Of a stretch of 64,000 nucleotides of DNA, positions 35,301 to 48,700 are shown piece after piece. Numbering within the stretch: the stretch's first letter is position 1; the number at the start of each line of letters is the position of its first letter. The notes under the pieces are model-generated. The model was not told the DNA's origin, did no database searches, and was given only the letters and a program-made list of their open reading frames with translations. Source of the DNA: Acanthopleura granulata (lineage: Eukaryota > Mollusca > Polyplacophora > Chitonida > Chitonidae); the NCBI GenBank assembly GCA_016165875.1, contig JABBOT010000007.1, positions 18,406,447 to 18,470,446 of the forward strand, read 5' to 3'. Both the position numbers and the translations under genes were made by a program.

Positions 35301-38300
35301 ACAAACTACCACACTGTTTCTATGCAACTAGCTCGGCTGTTTGTCGTGTCTGTCTTGTGGATGTTAATAAATGTATATTGGTCCAACAGCCACTTCACCG
35401 GAACCCTATTCACGGCAGCACGCAAGGAGATGCCATAGGTACGGTTAAGCGGTTGGTGCTGCCCAGTTCTTAGCACCAGAAAGTGGCCCCATGCCTCCAT
35501 TATGTTGAGACTATACGCCTGATTGTAGGAACTCAAGGAAAGAAGACTAGGAATTTAAGCAAAGATAAATTTTCTATAGTTCAATTTCCTTTTCACTGCC
35601 TTTTTTTTTTACATTTTCTCCACTTTTGTGGCATTATCTGTATTGTTCTATTAATGGCATTAATTTACTGAGCTAATAAAGCTCACGCAGGCTTTAAGGT
35701 ATGGGCAATACAGCTTAAATGATAGAGATCTGGCTATGTTTTATCGTACGCGACGTGTTGTAATATAGGCTATGTATGGCACATGCAATACATATTATAT
35801 ATCTATATCTCTATATATCTTTCTCTGACTACTGTGAATCCTTGGCGTATATCTACATCTGGTATATAGCAACATTCGTTTAGGTTACTGATAGTATAGA
35901 TGGTAGACTTGCACGGGCTACACAGAAGAGTCCAAAATCATCTTTGCATGTTTGTGTACTATCTGAGTACTTTCCGAGCACACATGCACCCAGAAGTATG
36001 ACGTAAAGAACAAAGAAACACACAGCTTTGGAACCCTTTGCTAAAGGCGGAAAGGAGTTTTACGAGTTTCCCATTAAACGACGGACATTGACCTTATATA
36101 AAACTTGATCAATTAAACTTTAACTTAGGAATATCTTATTTCGAAGTTTGGGAAGGTGATTTTATAAATAGGACATTTTGATTATGAAAAAATTTTGTGC
36201 GCATAACTCGAAGATAATAGAATCTGTAGTATTTTATCTTCGATTTACGACCTGCTTCATGTCTTTTAGCCTTCCAGATTCTGAAGTCAGAATAAAAAAA
36301 AATGACTTGGTGCGAACGTTTCGCCATAGAGCACATGAGCTTACTGCAGATTATATACTGTGGGTCAGATTAGGGGCAGATTTGGGAATTGTTTGCTGTT
36401 TGTGAATCATATATAATACGTACGTTACAATTCCGAAACGCTTGTTATGTGTATATATATACAAATACAGACCTTAGGCCTATGCGGTTAGAATGCATAT
36501 ACGCAAATAAACCAGGAAAATCCACACGTCTTAGACATTCCATTGAGCAGGGGTTTTTTTTGGCTGCGATCAAATGTTCACTTTGTTTTAGCAAACCTTG
36601 TTGAACTTATACAAAGCTCTAGTCTTGAAATAGTTGCTGTTTTTTTTTCCTCATTTGTTGCAGTTGTTTCTTGTCATTCCGATTTATCTGCGCCCTCGAA
36701 ATTGAGCAGGCCATGGCCACAGGCGACAGGGTTCGTAAAACACTAATCTCAAATACTGCTTTTGTATGTGATTATACAGTATGCATCGGTCTGAATTTCT
36801 TTCAATTTCTTTGTCGCATTCAGTGTACTTTCCTATTTTCTATACAAGTCGTATACACTCCAACCATCTTTAGTCGCGTATGGAAGTGTAGTGTACAAAT
36901 TAGCCTTGGTACTTAGAACGTGCGTAGACAGAATCTGTTCGCCAAACAAGTATTGAAAGTCCACAGTTCTTGCAGATTCCATTTTAGTCACTGTTTGCCG
37001 AGGTCAAACTTTGGCGGTACGATTTCAATAAAGGTCCTTGAATTTGCAATTGAATAAGTGCTTACAACATATAAGACAGTTAATGTATTCCAGGCACACA
37101 TGTTGACACATTCAGTTTGGTTGAATGGCGTCCGAGATAGTATCTAATGCAGTCTATCTTAATCTGCTAAAATAGTCGGCGATAAAAGTCCGGTCATGGT
37201 GTGACATCCGTACAGAGGTGGGTCGACCTTATGTTCACTTGAAGCACACGGCTGAAACAAGCTTCTCATCATTTTCTTCTAGTGGAGTAAATCATCAGGG
37301 CTTAATCATCACAATGAAATTCGATGAAGTTTTGCCTTATATTGGAGAGTTTGGTTCGTATCAGAAGAGACTCTACTTTATCATGTGTCTGACGGCCATT
37401 ACCGGGGCTTTCCACGCTCTCATGACCGTATTTGTTGTGGCTCTACCTAATCACAGGTAAGCTTCGGTGTCTCTCTTTATCAGTTGTTGTTATACTCGGA
37501 CCACAGGTGATTTATCCAGGTCATCCTTTGGTCCTTTGTTCTCTGTGTCCAGCCTATAACAGATCTATCTTGGCCATCTAGCGAAGCGAAGTTATACCCT
37601 GTAAGATCAATAAACTGTTGTTTCTATCTGAACAGCATGATACAACAAGCAGCGCAATGCGTGAACCCGTCATAATCCATCTTCAGATATTATCCAGTGC
37701 TTGTTCACCATGCTTACTGTTAAACTTACAACTGCAGGAAAATATTGCTACTTGTGCGTCAACGGAACCTTTGATTAACGGAAAGCATTTCTCTCTACGT
37801 ATCTGGACCTGACTTACTTGGTTAGATATTACAACCAGGAAATATAATCTATCTTATAAGATTTGTATACTAAGAATCTTTAGTTTGAGGTAAAAGTTAC
37901 TTTAAACTTCGTTGAAAACTTCTGAAAATCGTATCGTGCTTTGTCGCACTTGTTGAGTGTAGCCTACACTTTCATTGATGAGACATTTATTTGTAAGTTA
38001 TACAAATCAGAAATATAATTCATTGACAAAATTTGCGTACTAAGAATATTTTTTTCTAGATACAATTTTTTTAACTGCGTTGAAAACTTCTGAACTTCTC
38101 AGCTTTGTGTCACACTTGAACATACAGATAAAATTCGTTTTCAGCTTTATTCAAAACTTCTGAAAATCGTAGCTGTTTTCACCTGTGGAGCATTTATGCA
38201 CTTTCATTGATCAGGCAATTAATTGCAAGTTGCACTCGCCAGAAATATAATTTTTGTTGAAAAATTTGTATTCTAATGATATTATTATTCCATAGGATAA

Positions 38301-39670
38301 AAATTGTTTTTGACTTCCCTGAAAACTTGCTTTTTCACACTTGCGGTACACTTTCATTGAGCAGCCAATCATTTCTGATTTATACCGTGACATTTTTCTA
38401 CATACTTCCTAATTACACGGGTTGTTAACAAAGACAATTAACTCCAAACCTCTAGCACCCCTTACGTATAGAGCACGAATGAGCGCAAGAAATTCTCCGC
38501 TAAAAAGGCAAAATGGTTCTTAAATACCACCATATTAAAACTGCTTTCGTATGTACTTATAAAACATGTATGGGGCTGGATATTTTTCTTCTTTTCCTTT
38601 ATGTATTTAGTACACTTTCCTATTTTCTGTACAAACCTTATATCATCTAACCATCTTTTCTTTAGTCCCTGTAGTGTACAAATTTAGCTGTTGTACTTAG
38701 AAAGGGCATAGTTACATCTATTCACGATGCATATATTGGGGGTCCATAGTTCTTGGAGATTCTTTGTTAGCCACTGCTTGCCGAGGTCAAACTTTGACGG
38801 TACGATTTCAATAAAGGTCCTCGAATTTGCAATTGAATAAGTATTTATAACCTATAGGATAGTTAATGTATTCCAGGCACACTACTTCACACCTTCAGTT
38901 TGGCTGAGTGGCGTCCATTGTAATAACGCATGCAGTCTACCTTCATCGGCTTGCACAGTCGGCGGTTAAAGTCCGGCCACAGGGTGACATCAGTATAGAT
39001 GGTGGAGCGACCTTCCCACTGTGTCGTGACAAATTATTACGTACCCTTAAAGGACACGGCCGCAACACGACTGTGGTCATTATCTTCTTGTGGATGCAGA
39101 CTAAGCCATTAGTATGAAATTCGACGAAATTTTGTCGTATATTGGAGAGTTTGGTCCTTATCAGAAGCGACTGTATATCACGCTGTGCATTACGGCCATC
39201 ACCGCGGGCTTCCATGCTCTCATGACGGTGTTTGTTGTGGCATTACCGGATCACAGGTAAGCTCCAGAAACTCCCTTTATAACCTGTTGTTTTACCTGGA
39301 CCACAGGTGTTTTATCCAGGGTATCCATTGTTGTGGAGAAGTTAACTGGGTCTAGCCTATATTTAAGCGAAACCATGCCTTGGGGCCCTGTGCGAGAACA
39401 ATATGCTGTCCCGTTTGTTTCCATGAACGACTGTACAAGTGTGAACATACAATCAAGTATGTTCATAACTCCTGCTCTAGGATACTTGTTTGAAAAGCTT
39501 GTTGTTGGATATAGCTCCATAGGAAACTATTCCTGCTTCTATAAATTAACTTCTTTAAGGCAGTATGATTAATTCTGATATTTGTCGTAGAGAATTTCCG
39601 TCATCTCTCCTGCTACGAAACTTCAAACCTGGGATATAATATTGTATCCCAGCTCAAACTAACGGAAAGC

Positions 39671-39722
<52 letters not shown>

Positions 39723-42700
39723 ATGTGTGTTTATGTATCTACGTATGTGGACATGATTTCCTTGGTTATATGTAATTCATATTAGACAGTTTGTATACTA
39801 AGAATATAGTATATCAGATATATAACTATTCTTATTTCGTTCAATTAGTTTTTTTCACACTTGTTGAGTCTACTTGAACGTTTATTACTTCTTTAATCAT
39901 CTATAAGGTATACCATTTATGTACGTACCGTTTAGTCCCTGCTTATATCCTCCACGTCGAAGTGCCGCAGCAGCTAGATGCTCTTGTGTGTGATCTGTAC
40001 TTATCATAACGACAGAAGTCAAGCAGGTCCTCTGTCCATTATATAGGTTATTTGATCTGTGCATATAGCTTTGTCTTATAACGCACTTAAACACAGTCTG
40101 TGTAGGTGCCTTGGCCACCACTATAAATTTAACCTCACATGAAAGAGAAATACGGCAGTGCTGACAAGATAACATGCTAATGAGATACGGACATATACCC
40201 AGAGCGCCGGAAGTTGGCGCTTTGCCATATGCTTTCTTATTTGCACAACACAACAGGAAAGTAGTTTCACTTCAGAAATAGACCACTTCGGTGTTCTGGT
40301 GGTTAGAGTGTCCGCCTCGAGGTAGGGATATCCGGGATCAAACCCGGGTCCGGTCATACCAAAAACTTTAAAAATAGTACTTGTTGCTGCCTCGTTTGGT
40401 GCTTAGCACTGAGGGGTTACAGCAAGGAAACAAGGCTTATGGACTCGATGTTAACATAATGTGACTGGATGGGTTGTCATACCTGCTGTCTTCGGTGGAT
40501 GTTCCAGTGACGGCTGCATGTTAGCGTCATGGACTCTCCCTACTACAAGAAGACACAGTATATATATCTTCCAATGACTCCTCGTCGTCTTATAACTGAG
40601 AAAGACAAAATGAGGGGTGCATACTTCAGGCGGCATTGCCTCCATCAGTTGTCGGAAAGAGTTGTATTCTCGTGTTCCAAAAATAACTCACGGCTGATTG
40701 GTTAAAATTGATAACAGAGAATAATAAGGTTATCTCGGTTACGAAGCAGCACAAAAATAAAAGGCTGTTCTTTTTAAAACCCAATGTGTGATCCTTTATC
40801 GTGGCATATTACCTTTGATCAAGTGTATTTTCTTTCGACTGAGTTTTTCAACCCATAATATAAGCAGATCGTGACAGAATCGTATTGTACCCAATCCGGT
40901 GACGATCAATCAGGTGTCAGGTAGATTTGTGCTTAGGAAGCTTGACTACAAATCCCACACTTCCATTAGTATAAGTGTCTAAATGCAAGAACAGGGTAAT
41001 TCCGAAAATAGAAGACTTAATTCTGTCCCAATATTTCACCATTTTATTTTGCAATCATTGAGTCACAATGAAATCTGGCTCTACACTATGAGGTTTGTTA
41101 AGTATATCAAGGCTGTCGTAGCTGTAACCAGTCCTGATAACGGACCAAACATCAGTGTGACGGAATGCAGAGGTCGAACTGTACTGAGACCGCGGAGTAA
41201 CATTTGAACATCCACCTCAACTTTCTTCTCTATCCCATAACCATGATGTCTGTGTAGTCCATGTCGAGTTAATCTTTTGTCCCTCGTTGTAGCCTACGTC
41301 ACGTTTATATTGCTCTCTGGCAGAAAAAAAGAAACCACAGTAAAACACATAAAATTGTGGAAAAGTATACCTGGATGTATCTGGTTGTATAGGTTGCTAC
41401 ACAAACAGGTGCTCGAGGGATACTATTAAGTGTGATGCAGAGATAACTTAAGAGAATCTTATGGTGTTTTGTAAGGATTGCCAACTTAATGTTGTGTGTT
41501 TATTTTGATACTTTTGAGACCTCACCGGGGATTGAACACACATACCAACCACATACTGGAGTGTCCATCCATCCGCTACTACACCATGCAACCTAATGGT
41601 TTACGAATATATCATATTACCGCATCGTCTGTGTTCAAAGTGGATCAGAACCTTTCCTCTGGTGAAAGGGTTTCATACACGACTGCATCCTATTATTTAT
41701 ATCTCAAGCTGGGACGTATGACCTCTTGCATTTCATCCGGCTCTTTTGATATCATAAATTTTGCTACTGTCCATGTATTACCTACACTGTAGATAATTTT
41801 GTCAGAACACATTGTATTGGTCACTTGCATGAGAGGCTCACATTGTACAGTCGTTCAAGCTGGATTTCAACAGCTTGAGCAAAGGTGCGGAAGGAAGCAT
41901 ACAAAGAAATGGTATATGAGGATTGGCACTGATAAAAGATTTCAGTGGCTCTTCGGATCAATATTGGTTAAAGATATCACTGGTTCAAGATTTCCTCTCC
42001 CGATCAGTATTGATGACATGCTTGGTCTCCGTATATAAGTATTGGTTAAAGATAACATATCGTCATTCATATTCGGATTAACATTTGTTAAAGATATACT
42101 GATGAAACTTTCGATCTTAGACTACTTCCAATCTGGTGTCAAGTTTTGAATTGTAGTTCAAAGACTTGACTTTTATATGACCTTGAACGGCGAAATACAG
42201 AATATTGAAGAAATCTGATTATAAATTACAATTGATAATAGTTGAAAGTAGAATCCTTTGGCACAAAAGGATGCTTCATTGAGGCTGCCTTTGCATTTAT
42301 TCAGTTTTGACAAATTTATAACCGAATGATTTGCTTAAACTCCAGAGCAATGAGTAAGTTTTTACTACACATGACTACATTTCTGGATTCAGTTTGTAAG
42401 TACCAAAACGAAGAAAACATAAACTGTTTATCCCATGCAGTGTAGCTATAGCATATGCACGTATACTCAGTACGTTACACTTGAGCGGGTCTAATCCGTC
42501 GGTGGATCAGCATCAGGTACCCAGGGCCACACTGTCGAGGTGTCGCATACACATTCTATTCTGACAGACAAGACTGCTCTTAGCGTCGTGCACGGGTGCA
42601 TTATTAACCACTGCTTCACCCCCAGAGTCGGCGATCTTAAGACTTGTCCGTTAGACAGTTGCATCATGAGGTTTGACGATATTCTCCACCATCTGGGTGG

Positions 42701-45700
42701 ATTTGAAAAGTATCAGAAGCGTATATACTTCATCATATGCATCACTGCCATCACCGCAGCCTTCCACGCCCTCATGACGGTGTTTGTCATCCCTCTACCT
42801 AATCACAGGTGAGCGTCACTTTGGTTTACGCGGCGACATCTGAAGGTAGCCTCTATGTGCAGTCTCTAGGCTCTGCTCAGTTGGCGATCAGTAATGTGAA
42901 TATGAGAATGATCAAGCTTGTGAGATCATAGGATGTGATTTTGAAAAAAAAATTTTTTGATGTGGTTTAACTTTTTAAAGCACAGATGATATAATTTTCT
43001 CTTTCGTTTTACTTTCTATGAAGTGCTAACGGTTACTGTGAGTGGTGCAACACTTCGGAGTGAATATATTCACTCATGGCCCCGTCGTCTTCCATAAGCC
43101 TACCTAGAACACGTCTGTACTTCAGGTGCAGTCCTCAATACATCGAGTGTGGAGGCGTTAAAAAGTGTTTGTCCATACTCATGAACGTCTTTGCTAAGCG
43201 TTCCAGATAGGTGTTCCCATGTGTCCCCATTGGTAAATCCATATGAACGTAAAACTGGTTGTAATTTGGACAAATTTTTAGTTCCAACCGCCATGTTTGA
43301 TTGCGCCTGAACCATACCACGTAAGATACCATGGCCTTATGAATTAGACGTTGCATGCTGCTTATACAACGCCTAACACAGGTCCGTCTGTAAAATGAGG
43401 GATATTTTCCAATCCGTATTTAGACGCTGTCTAGCCTTTAAAATCTGTATGGTTCTCAGTCAGCAATGATGAAGCAGATGTAGAAGCAGTATACAGGTGG
43501 GCAGTGCGCACGCTAATAACTCTATTCCATGACAACCACGGAGTTTACAGGAAACAGGAGAAAATAAAAAAATTGAGGGAACTAGATGTTTAAATTAACA
43601 GTTAATCGACTGAACACTATTGTTAGTATGGTAGAACTGTTTACTAATGAACCCTAAATTCAGTATTAACTATTTTACTATTTTATTAAAGTATTAACTG
43701 CCAAATACGCGCATCGACGTTTGTTACTGAGTCTGCTGGAAAACTTAATCAATGTACCCTAAAAGCAGTATTAACTGTCATATACATCTGATATAGGTGA
43801 GCCAATGTTTAATTGGTCCTTTGATGGAAAGCAGTATTAACTGTCATATACATCTGATATAGGTGAGCCAATGTTTAATTGGCACTTTGATGGAAAGCAG
43901 TATTAACTGTCATATACATCTGATGTAGGTGAGCCAATGTTTAATTGATCCTTTGATGGAAAGCAGTATTAACTGTCATATACATCTGATATAGGTGAGC
44001 CAATGTTTAATTGGCCCTTTTGATGGAAAGCAGTATTAACTGTCATATACATCTGATGAGGTGTGCCCATGTTTAATTGGCACTTTGATGGAAAGCAGTA
44101 TTAATTGTCATATGCATGTCTTTATTGCACCTTTATTTGCGTGTTGTCCTCTGAGCAGGGGTGTCGGATCCAGTTGCCGATATATCGCCTGCTACACTTT
44201 GTCCCCACATCTGTTCTGTATACCTAACAAAAGTGAAGTATTGTCTGCCTGATTGCGGATACCCTGTGGCACTGTGTCCCGAATCTTTCACATATATCTG
44301 CCAAAGTGAAATAATGCCTGCCTGATTACGCATGCTCTGGGGCGTTTTGTTCCAGAGATCTGTCATAGACGCGGGGCAGTGCATTGACACGCGCTTGCTT
44401 TTGCATCACAACCACCCCTATAGCAAATTTTGCACAGAAAACCTTGAACAACGCCAAGGTCACTGGGGTCACGGTGAGGACACAGATTTCACTGTGGTCA
44501 CAGTGAGGAGACAGAAAGTGATGTCAGAAGAGAAACATATGAATTCTTTCTAAAATATGCCCAACATCAGTAGAAACATACATGCACCTAAAACAATGTT
44601 ATCGTTGAATGCTGAATGCTCAAGTCGAGGACAGTAGTGATGAGGCTAAGCCTGAACAGGGCCACATGCGTCAGACAGCTCCTGAGTTGAGATTTGTCTC
44701 GTGCTGGGTGGCAGTTATGCAAAGAAAAGGTCGAGAACGGCATATGTGCTGGAAGGAGTGCGGTGCAGTGAGGCCTGTCGGACTGGGTATCCTATCTTCT
44801 TAGGTTCATTCTGAAAATATCTTGACTTTTATACTAGGTGTAAAGATACCCGCTTGAGGTTTGCAGAAATCTGGCAAATATTTTATGTGGATGTACATTG
44901 TTAGCCAAACGTGCAAAGTTTTTTTGGTCCATTAACGCATACGTATCTGATAAAAATCTGTATATCGAGTAGAAGGCGCATACAGACACATATATAGGTC
45001 ATCCTATGATTAAGCCATTAAGGTGCACACATCAGTAGAATGCCGTGGTAAGACGAGAGTGAGAAGCCCCGAGAGTTAATAGTTTGGGTAATAAAGGCTA
45101 AAGTATATTAGTTTCAGTCTGGCTGGTAACCTACGGGACAAGTCTGTCGGGGGTAATCTGCCACAAAGTATATGTACCCACAAAATGTTTGGCTAAAACC
45201 TTTACAATGCCAGAGATGAATGGGATTTAAAATCACAGTTTTCTTAGTTCGGACAGTGGGATTACTGGATATTTTGTTTGTGTAATATTCTTATCGGAAG
45301 TTGTCTAAGTGGAGTTCAGCGGTGGTTGGAACCGGTATATAACACCTTCAGAGTATCACATTCTTGGGAACTCAAAAGTAACTTTACCGATTAACATACA
45401 GACCTGCCAGTCTAAATCGCGCTATAGATCGTTTGGTCATCATGTTGTTTTAAGACTGTGTATTTATTTAAGTAAATATATTTATGTAGCCAACACATTG
45501 TTTATGGCGACCCGCCCGGATAGCGCAGTTGGTTGGGCGTCCGCTTTCGGACGGGGAGATCTGGGTTCAAACCTGGGTCGGGTCATACCAAAGACTTTAA
45601 AAAATGGTACATTCTGCTTCCTCGCTAGGCGCTCAGCAATAAGAGGATAGAGGGTGGACTGGTCGGCCCGGTGTCAGTATAATGTGACTGGGTGAGGGGA

Positions 45701-48700
45701 CTTGTTCGGTGTCTTCGGCAAGTCGTCTCGGTGAGGCAGCACCAGATAAAAGATACGGTGGAAATCCGTCCTGCACCAAGGAGACACCGCCTTCGTATAA
45801 GTGAAATATTCTTGAGTAGGGCGTTAAACAATAAGCATTCATTCATTCATTCATTGTTTATGGATATATGTGTTTGTATATTCTTGTAGTCGTTGCTGGC
45901 AGATTCAGACAGGGCGTCCAGTACTTCTTGTGACTTGTTTGATAGTTGTCATGCATACTTCTATCCGATTCCTCTTAACCCTGGGCCACCGGTGTGTATT
46001 AACACCCACGTTTACTACACACACGTGATGCGGGGGGCCTTCGTGGCCGTCGGGTTAGCGCGCCATCTAGGCGTAATGACACAGGTGCCTCTCATCACTG
46101 GGATCGCTGTGAGTTCAAACCCAGCTCATGCTGGCTTCCTCTCCGGCCGTACGTGGGAAAGTCTCCCAGTAACCTGCGAATGGTCGTTGGCTTCTCCTTG
46201 GGATCTGCTTGGTTTCCTCCCACCATAATGCTGGTCACCGTGTGTGAAATATTCTTGAGTACGGCGTAAAACATCAGTCAAATAAATAAATAAATTAAAT
46301 AAGTAAACATTGTTCTTATATGAATTGCTCTAATCAAAACGCGACTGAAAGGATGATTCTGTCGTTTTCATAATGTGCACATCTAGATAAGATGTGCCAT
46401 CCGGGGACTCATTGGACTCCGTTAATTCCACTGGACTGAGATATACCTATGGCTTATTTACTTCTCGATGATCGTCTATATAAAGAGTGGCGAATATGAA
46501 GGAGAGAGCTCTATCAAGCTGGGTTACCTTCCATCATTTCCTGCATATTGTCGTATTAATATGTGAATAAATAAAGTTGCGCTAATAGGAGAGCGCATTT
46601 AGTACCCAAATGGGACACCTATGTGCTGTCGATGTATCTCGCCACGGAATTCCATGTGGATGTTATTGACCAGAAATTCGAGTAGATCAAAAAAATGGTG
46701 CAAAATGTTAAGATTAGTCATCAGAATTAAAGTAAAAATGTTTTGTGAGCACTGACATTTAAGAAGTGATGCTCTGTCTTTTGGCAGTCAGATTAGTCAG
46801 GCGCTGAATTAAATCGTGTGAGGAATTGCATAGAGTACAGAGTAGCGAAATGCCATGGAGATAGTCTACCCCTTCAGTGCTGCTTTCTATGATAGCTTCC
46901 CATGGAGAAGATGCACTTCCTGTAAGGGTTTGCGTCAAAGTTACACGCACCTAACTACCATGAAGACATTGCACCTTCAGTGCTGTTTACATGCGGTTCC
47001 ATGTGCCCATAACTACCATGGGAATGATACACTTTCTGTACTGGTTTGTATGGTGGGTATGTGTTTGTGTGTTTAATGGAATGGTTGTTACTTGCGCCGA
47101 TCTACCTCATGGTGGAGGCGGTACACCGTCAGCACTGATGCGTGCATTTGACAAACATGTCTGGAACTTTAGACCGTCAGTACTGCTTTGTATGATTTTG
47201 TGTGGCAAATAATGTCTCCGTTTTCATTCTTCCTCATCAGGTGTGCCATTCCCGGACTCGACAATGACACGTACAAGATAGATCCAGAGGACTTCCGCCA
47301 CCAGTGGCTGGTGAACCAGACGATCCCCCGAACCAAAAATGGTTACGAGCGGTGCAAGTTGTACAACACCACGCCACCATGGGATCAGGTCAGCCCGGAG
47401 AACCGATCGACTATCGCATGCGACAGATGGGTGTTCGATAAGGAAGTTTTCGAGACAACAGCTACAGAAAAGGTAAAATGCAATGTGGAACAGTATTGAG
47501 AAACGACGGGGTCATCATTTTACTTAGCTTCGTCTTTTCAAGATTTCTATGCTTCCATTATTCTCGGGGTCATAGAAATCAAGAATAGGTCAAAGACACT
47601 TCAGGCGGTTTACTCCAGAAAAACTGGCCATTATTACGTGAGTGAAGGCTATGATGTTAAACAATAACCAAATGAAAACATAAAGTAAACAAACGCAAGA
47701 ATGTTAACTTACACAATTGCTTCCAGTTTTATTACTGAAGGAGAGGCCACACCCTGAATGCACTATTTCCCATCAGAATAGCGCAGTTTACTTACACTCA
47801 GAGCGCCCTTCCGCCCTCGCAGGTCGCAATTTTCCATCAGCAAAGGGCACTTCCCCTACGCGCAAAGCAAAACTTGTGTGCGATTTCCTATCCACAGGGT
47901 GCCATTTTCCGCAACCAAAGTCCCAATTCCCACTAACAGAATGCGATTTCTCACCCGCAGAGTGCATTTCCTTCACTCGTAAAGTGCGATTTCCCACGTT
48001 CAGAGCGCTTTTTCCCCACCATGAGAGTGAAATTTTGCATCCGCAAATTGCACCTCTGCTCCTACAGAAAGCTCTTTCCAACCCCCGGAGTATGTTCTGG
48101 GCATGTTCTGGGCGTATGGCATATTGGTTGAAGGTAAATCTCCAGTGAACTTCCAGTAAGAACAACTGGACGGGCGCTGCTGGTCGGGAAAATCTCTAGG
48201 ATTCCCTGTCAAAGACTACATCATCCGGCCCGCCCTATCCTATTTTAGGCAATGGGTATAAAGAATATACATGTACAACAAAGGCTCATTTCTTACAACT
48301 GGGACTGTTTTCTTTCTCCTGTAGATGTCGTTGGTGTGCTCTAACTTGATCCGGAGATCTCACCTGAATATGCTGTTCCAAGGCGGGATCATGTTTGGTT
48401 CCCTGGTATTCGGCAATATGGCGGACATGTAAGTAAAACATTGCTAATAAATTTTAAAGCAGTATTCAGTTGCATTGTTCCCCAAAAAGTTCATCACGGC
48501 AACATAAGTGCTAATGGATACGATGGGGTGATAAAATGTCGATCTCTGTTTGTAGAATTATGTGTTTTACAGTCCAGATTGTGATTCAAAACTAAGATTT
48601 AAGGTATCGTTTCTGTAAGAAAATCACGATCCCTGTACCTTTGCGCTGTCGTGTTTTATATCCCTTTAGTTTGACAAATTCGTACATTATTCTTTGTCCA

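Larger units (their letters stand above)
32380..37313. other. Interval between SLC22 first exons 1A and 1B
   Basis: No further first exon found. It holds degenerate repeats at 33715-33900, SINEs at 33908-33990 and 34763-35019, the 41-base donor-like array at 34070-34445 and the start of the 1B/1C duplication. Confidence 0.6.
36736..37860 (+). repeat. 1B/1C tandem duplication, first copy
   Basis: Matches 38516-39800 over the far 5' flank (GTGTACTTTCCTATTTTCT... type blocks), the proximal 5' flank (GAGGTCAAACTTT, ATTTCAATAAAGGTCCT, TTAATGTATTCCAGGCACAC), the first exon and the 3' flank (GGACCACAGGTG). Boundaries are approximate. Confidence 0.8.
38516..39800 (+). repeat. 1B/1C tandem duplication, second copy
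   Basis: Second copy of the unit, carrying exon 1C. The 3' flank differs mainly by expansion of a CT microsatellite after AACGGAAAGCATTTCTCTCT. Confidence 0.8.
39257..42665. other. Interval between SLC22 first exons 1C and 1D
   Basis: Contains a family B SINE at 40281-40610 and AT-rich sequence. I see no fifth first exon. Confidence 0.6.
42809..47240. other. SLC22 intron 1 (from exon 1D)
   Basis: Holds a 66-base array and two SINEs. No further exon recognised. Confidence 0.6.

Noticed and set aside
37218..37313. Upstream in-frame start extending exon 1B by 32 residues
   Set aside because: Exon 1C has a stop in the matching frame, and the SLC22 N-terminus begins at M-x-F-D.
42540..42665. 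Upstream in-frame start extending exon 1D
   Set aside because: Not shared by the other first exons; sequence has no SLC22 character.
45509..45582. tRNA gene
   Set aside because: A- and B-box matches belong to a SINE head; the T-stem does not pair properly and the SINE body follows directly.
47717..48165. Long open frames on both strands in SLC22 intron 2
   Set aside because: Both come from the 27-base array and lie inside an intron with intact flanking splice sites.
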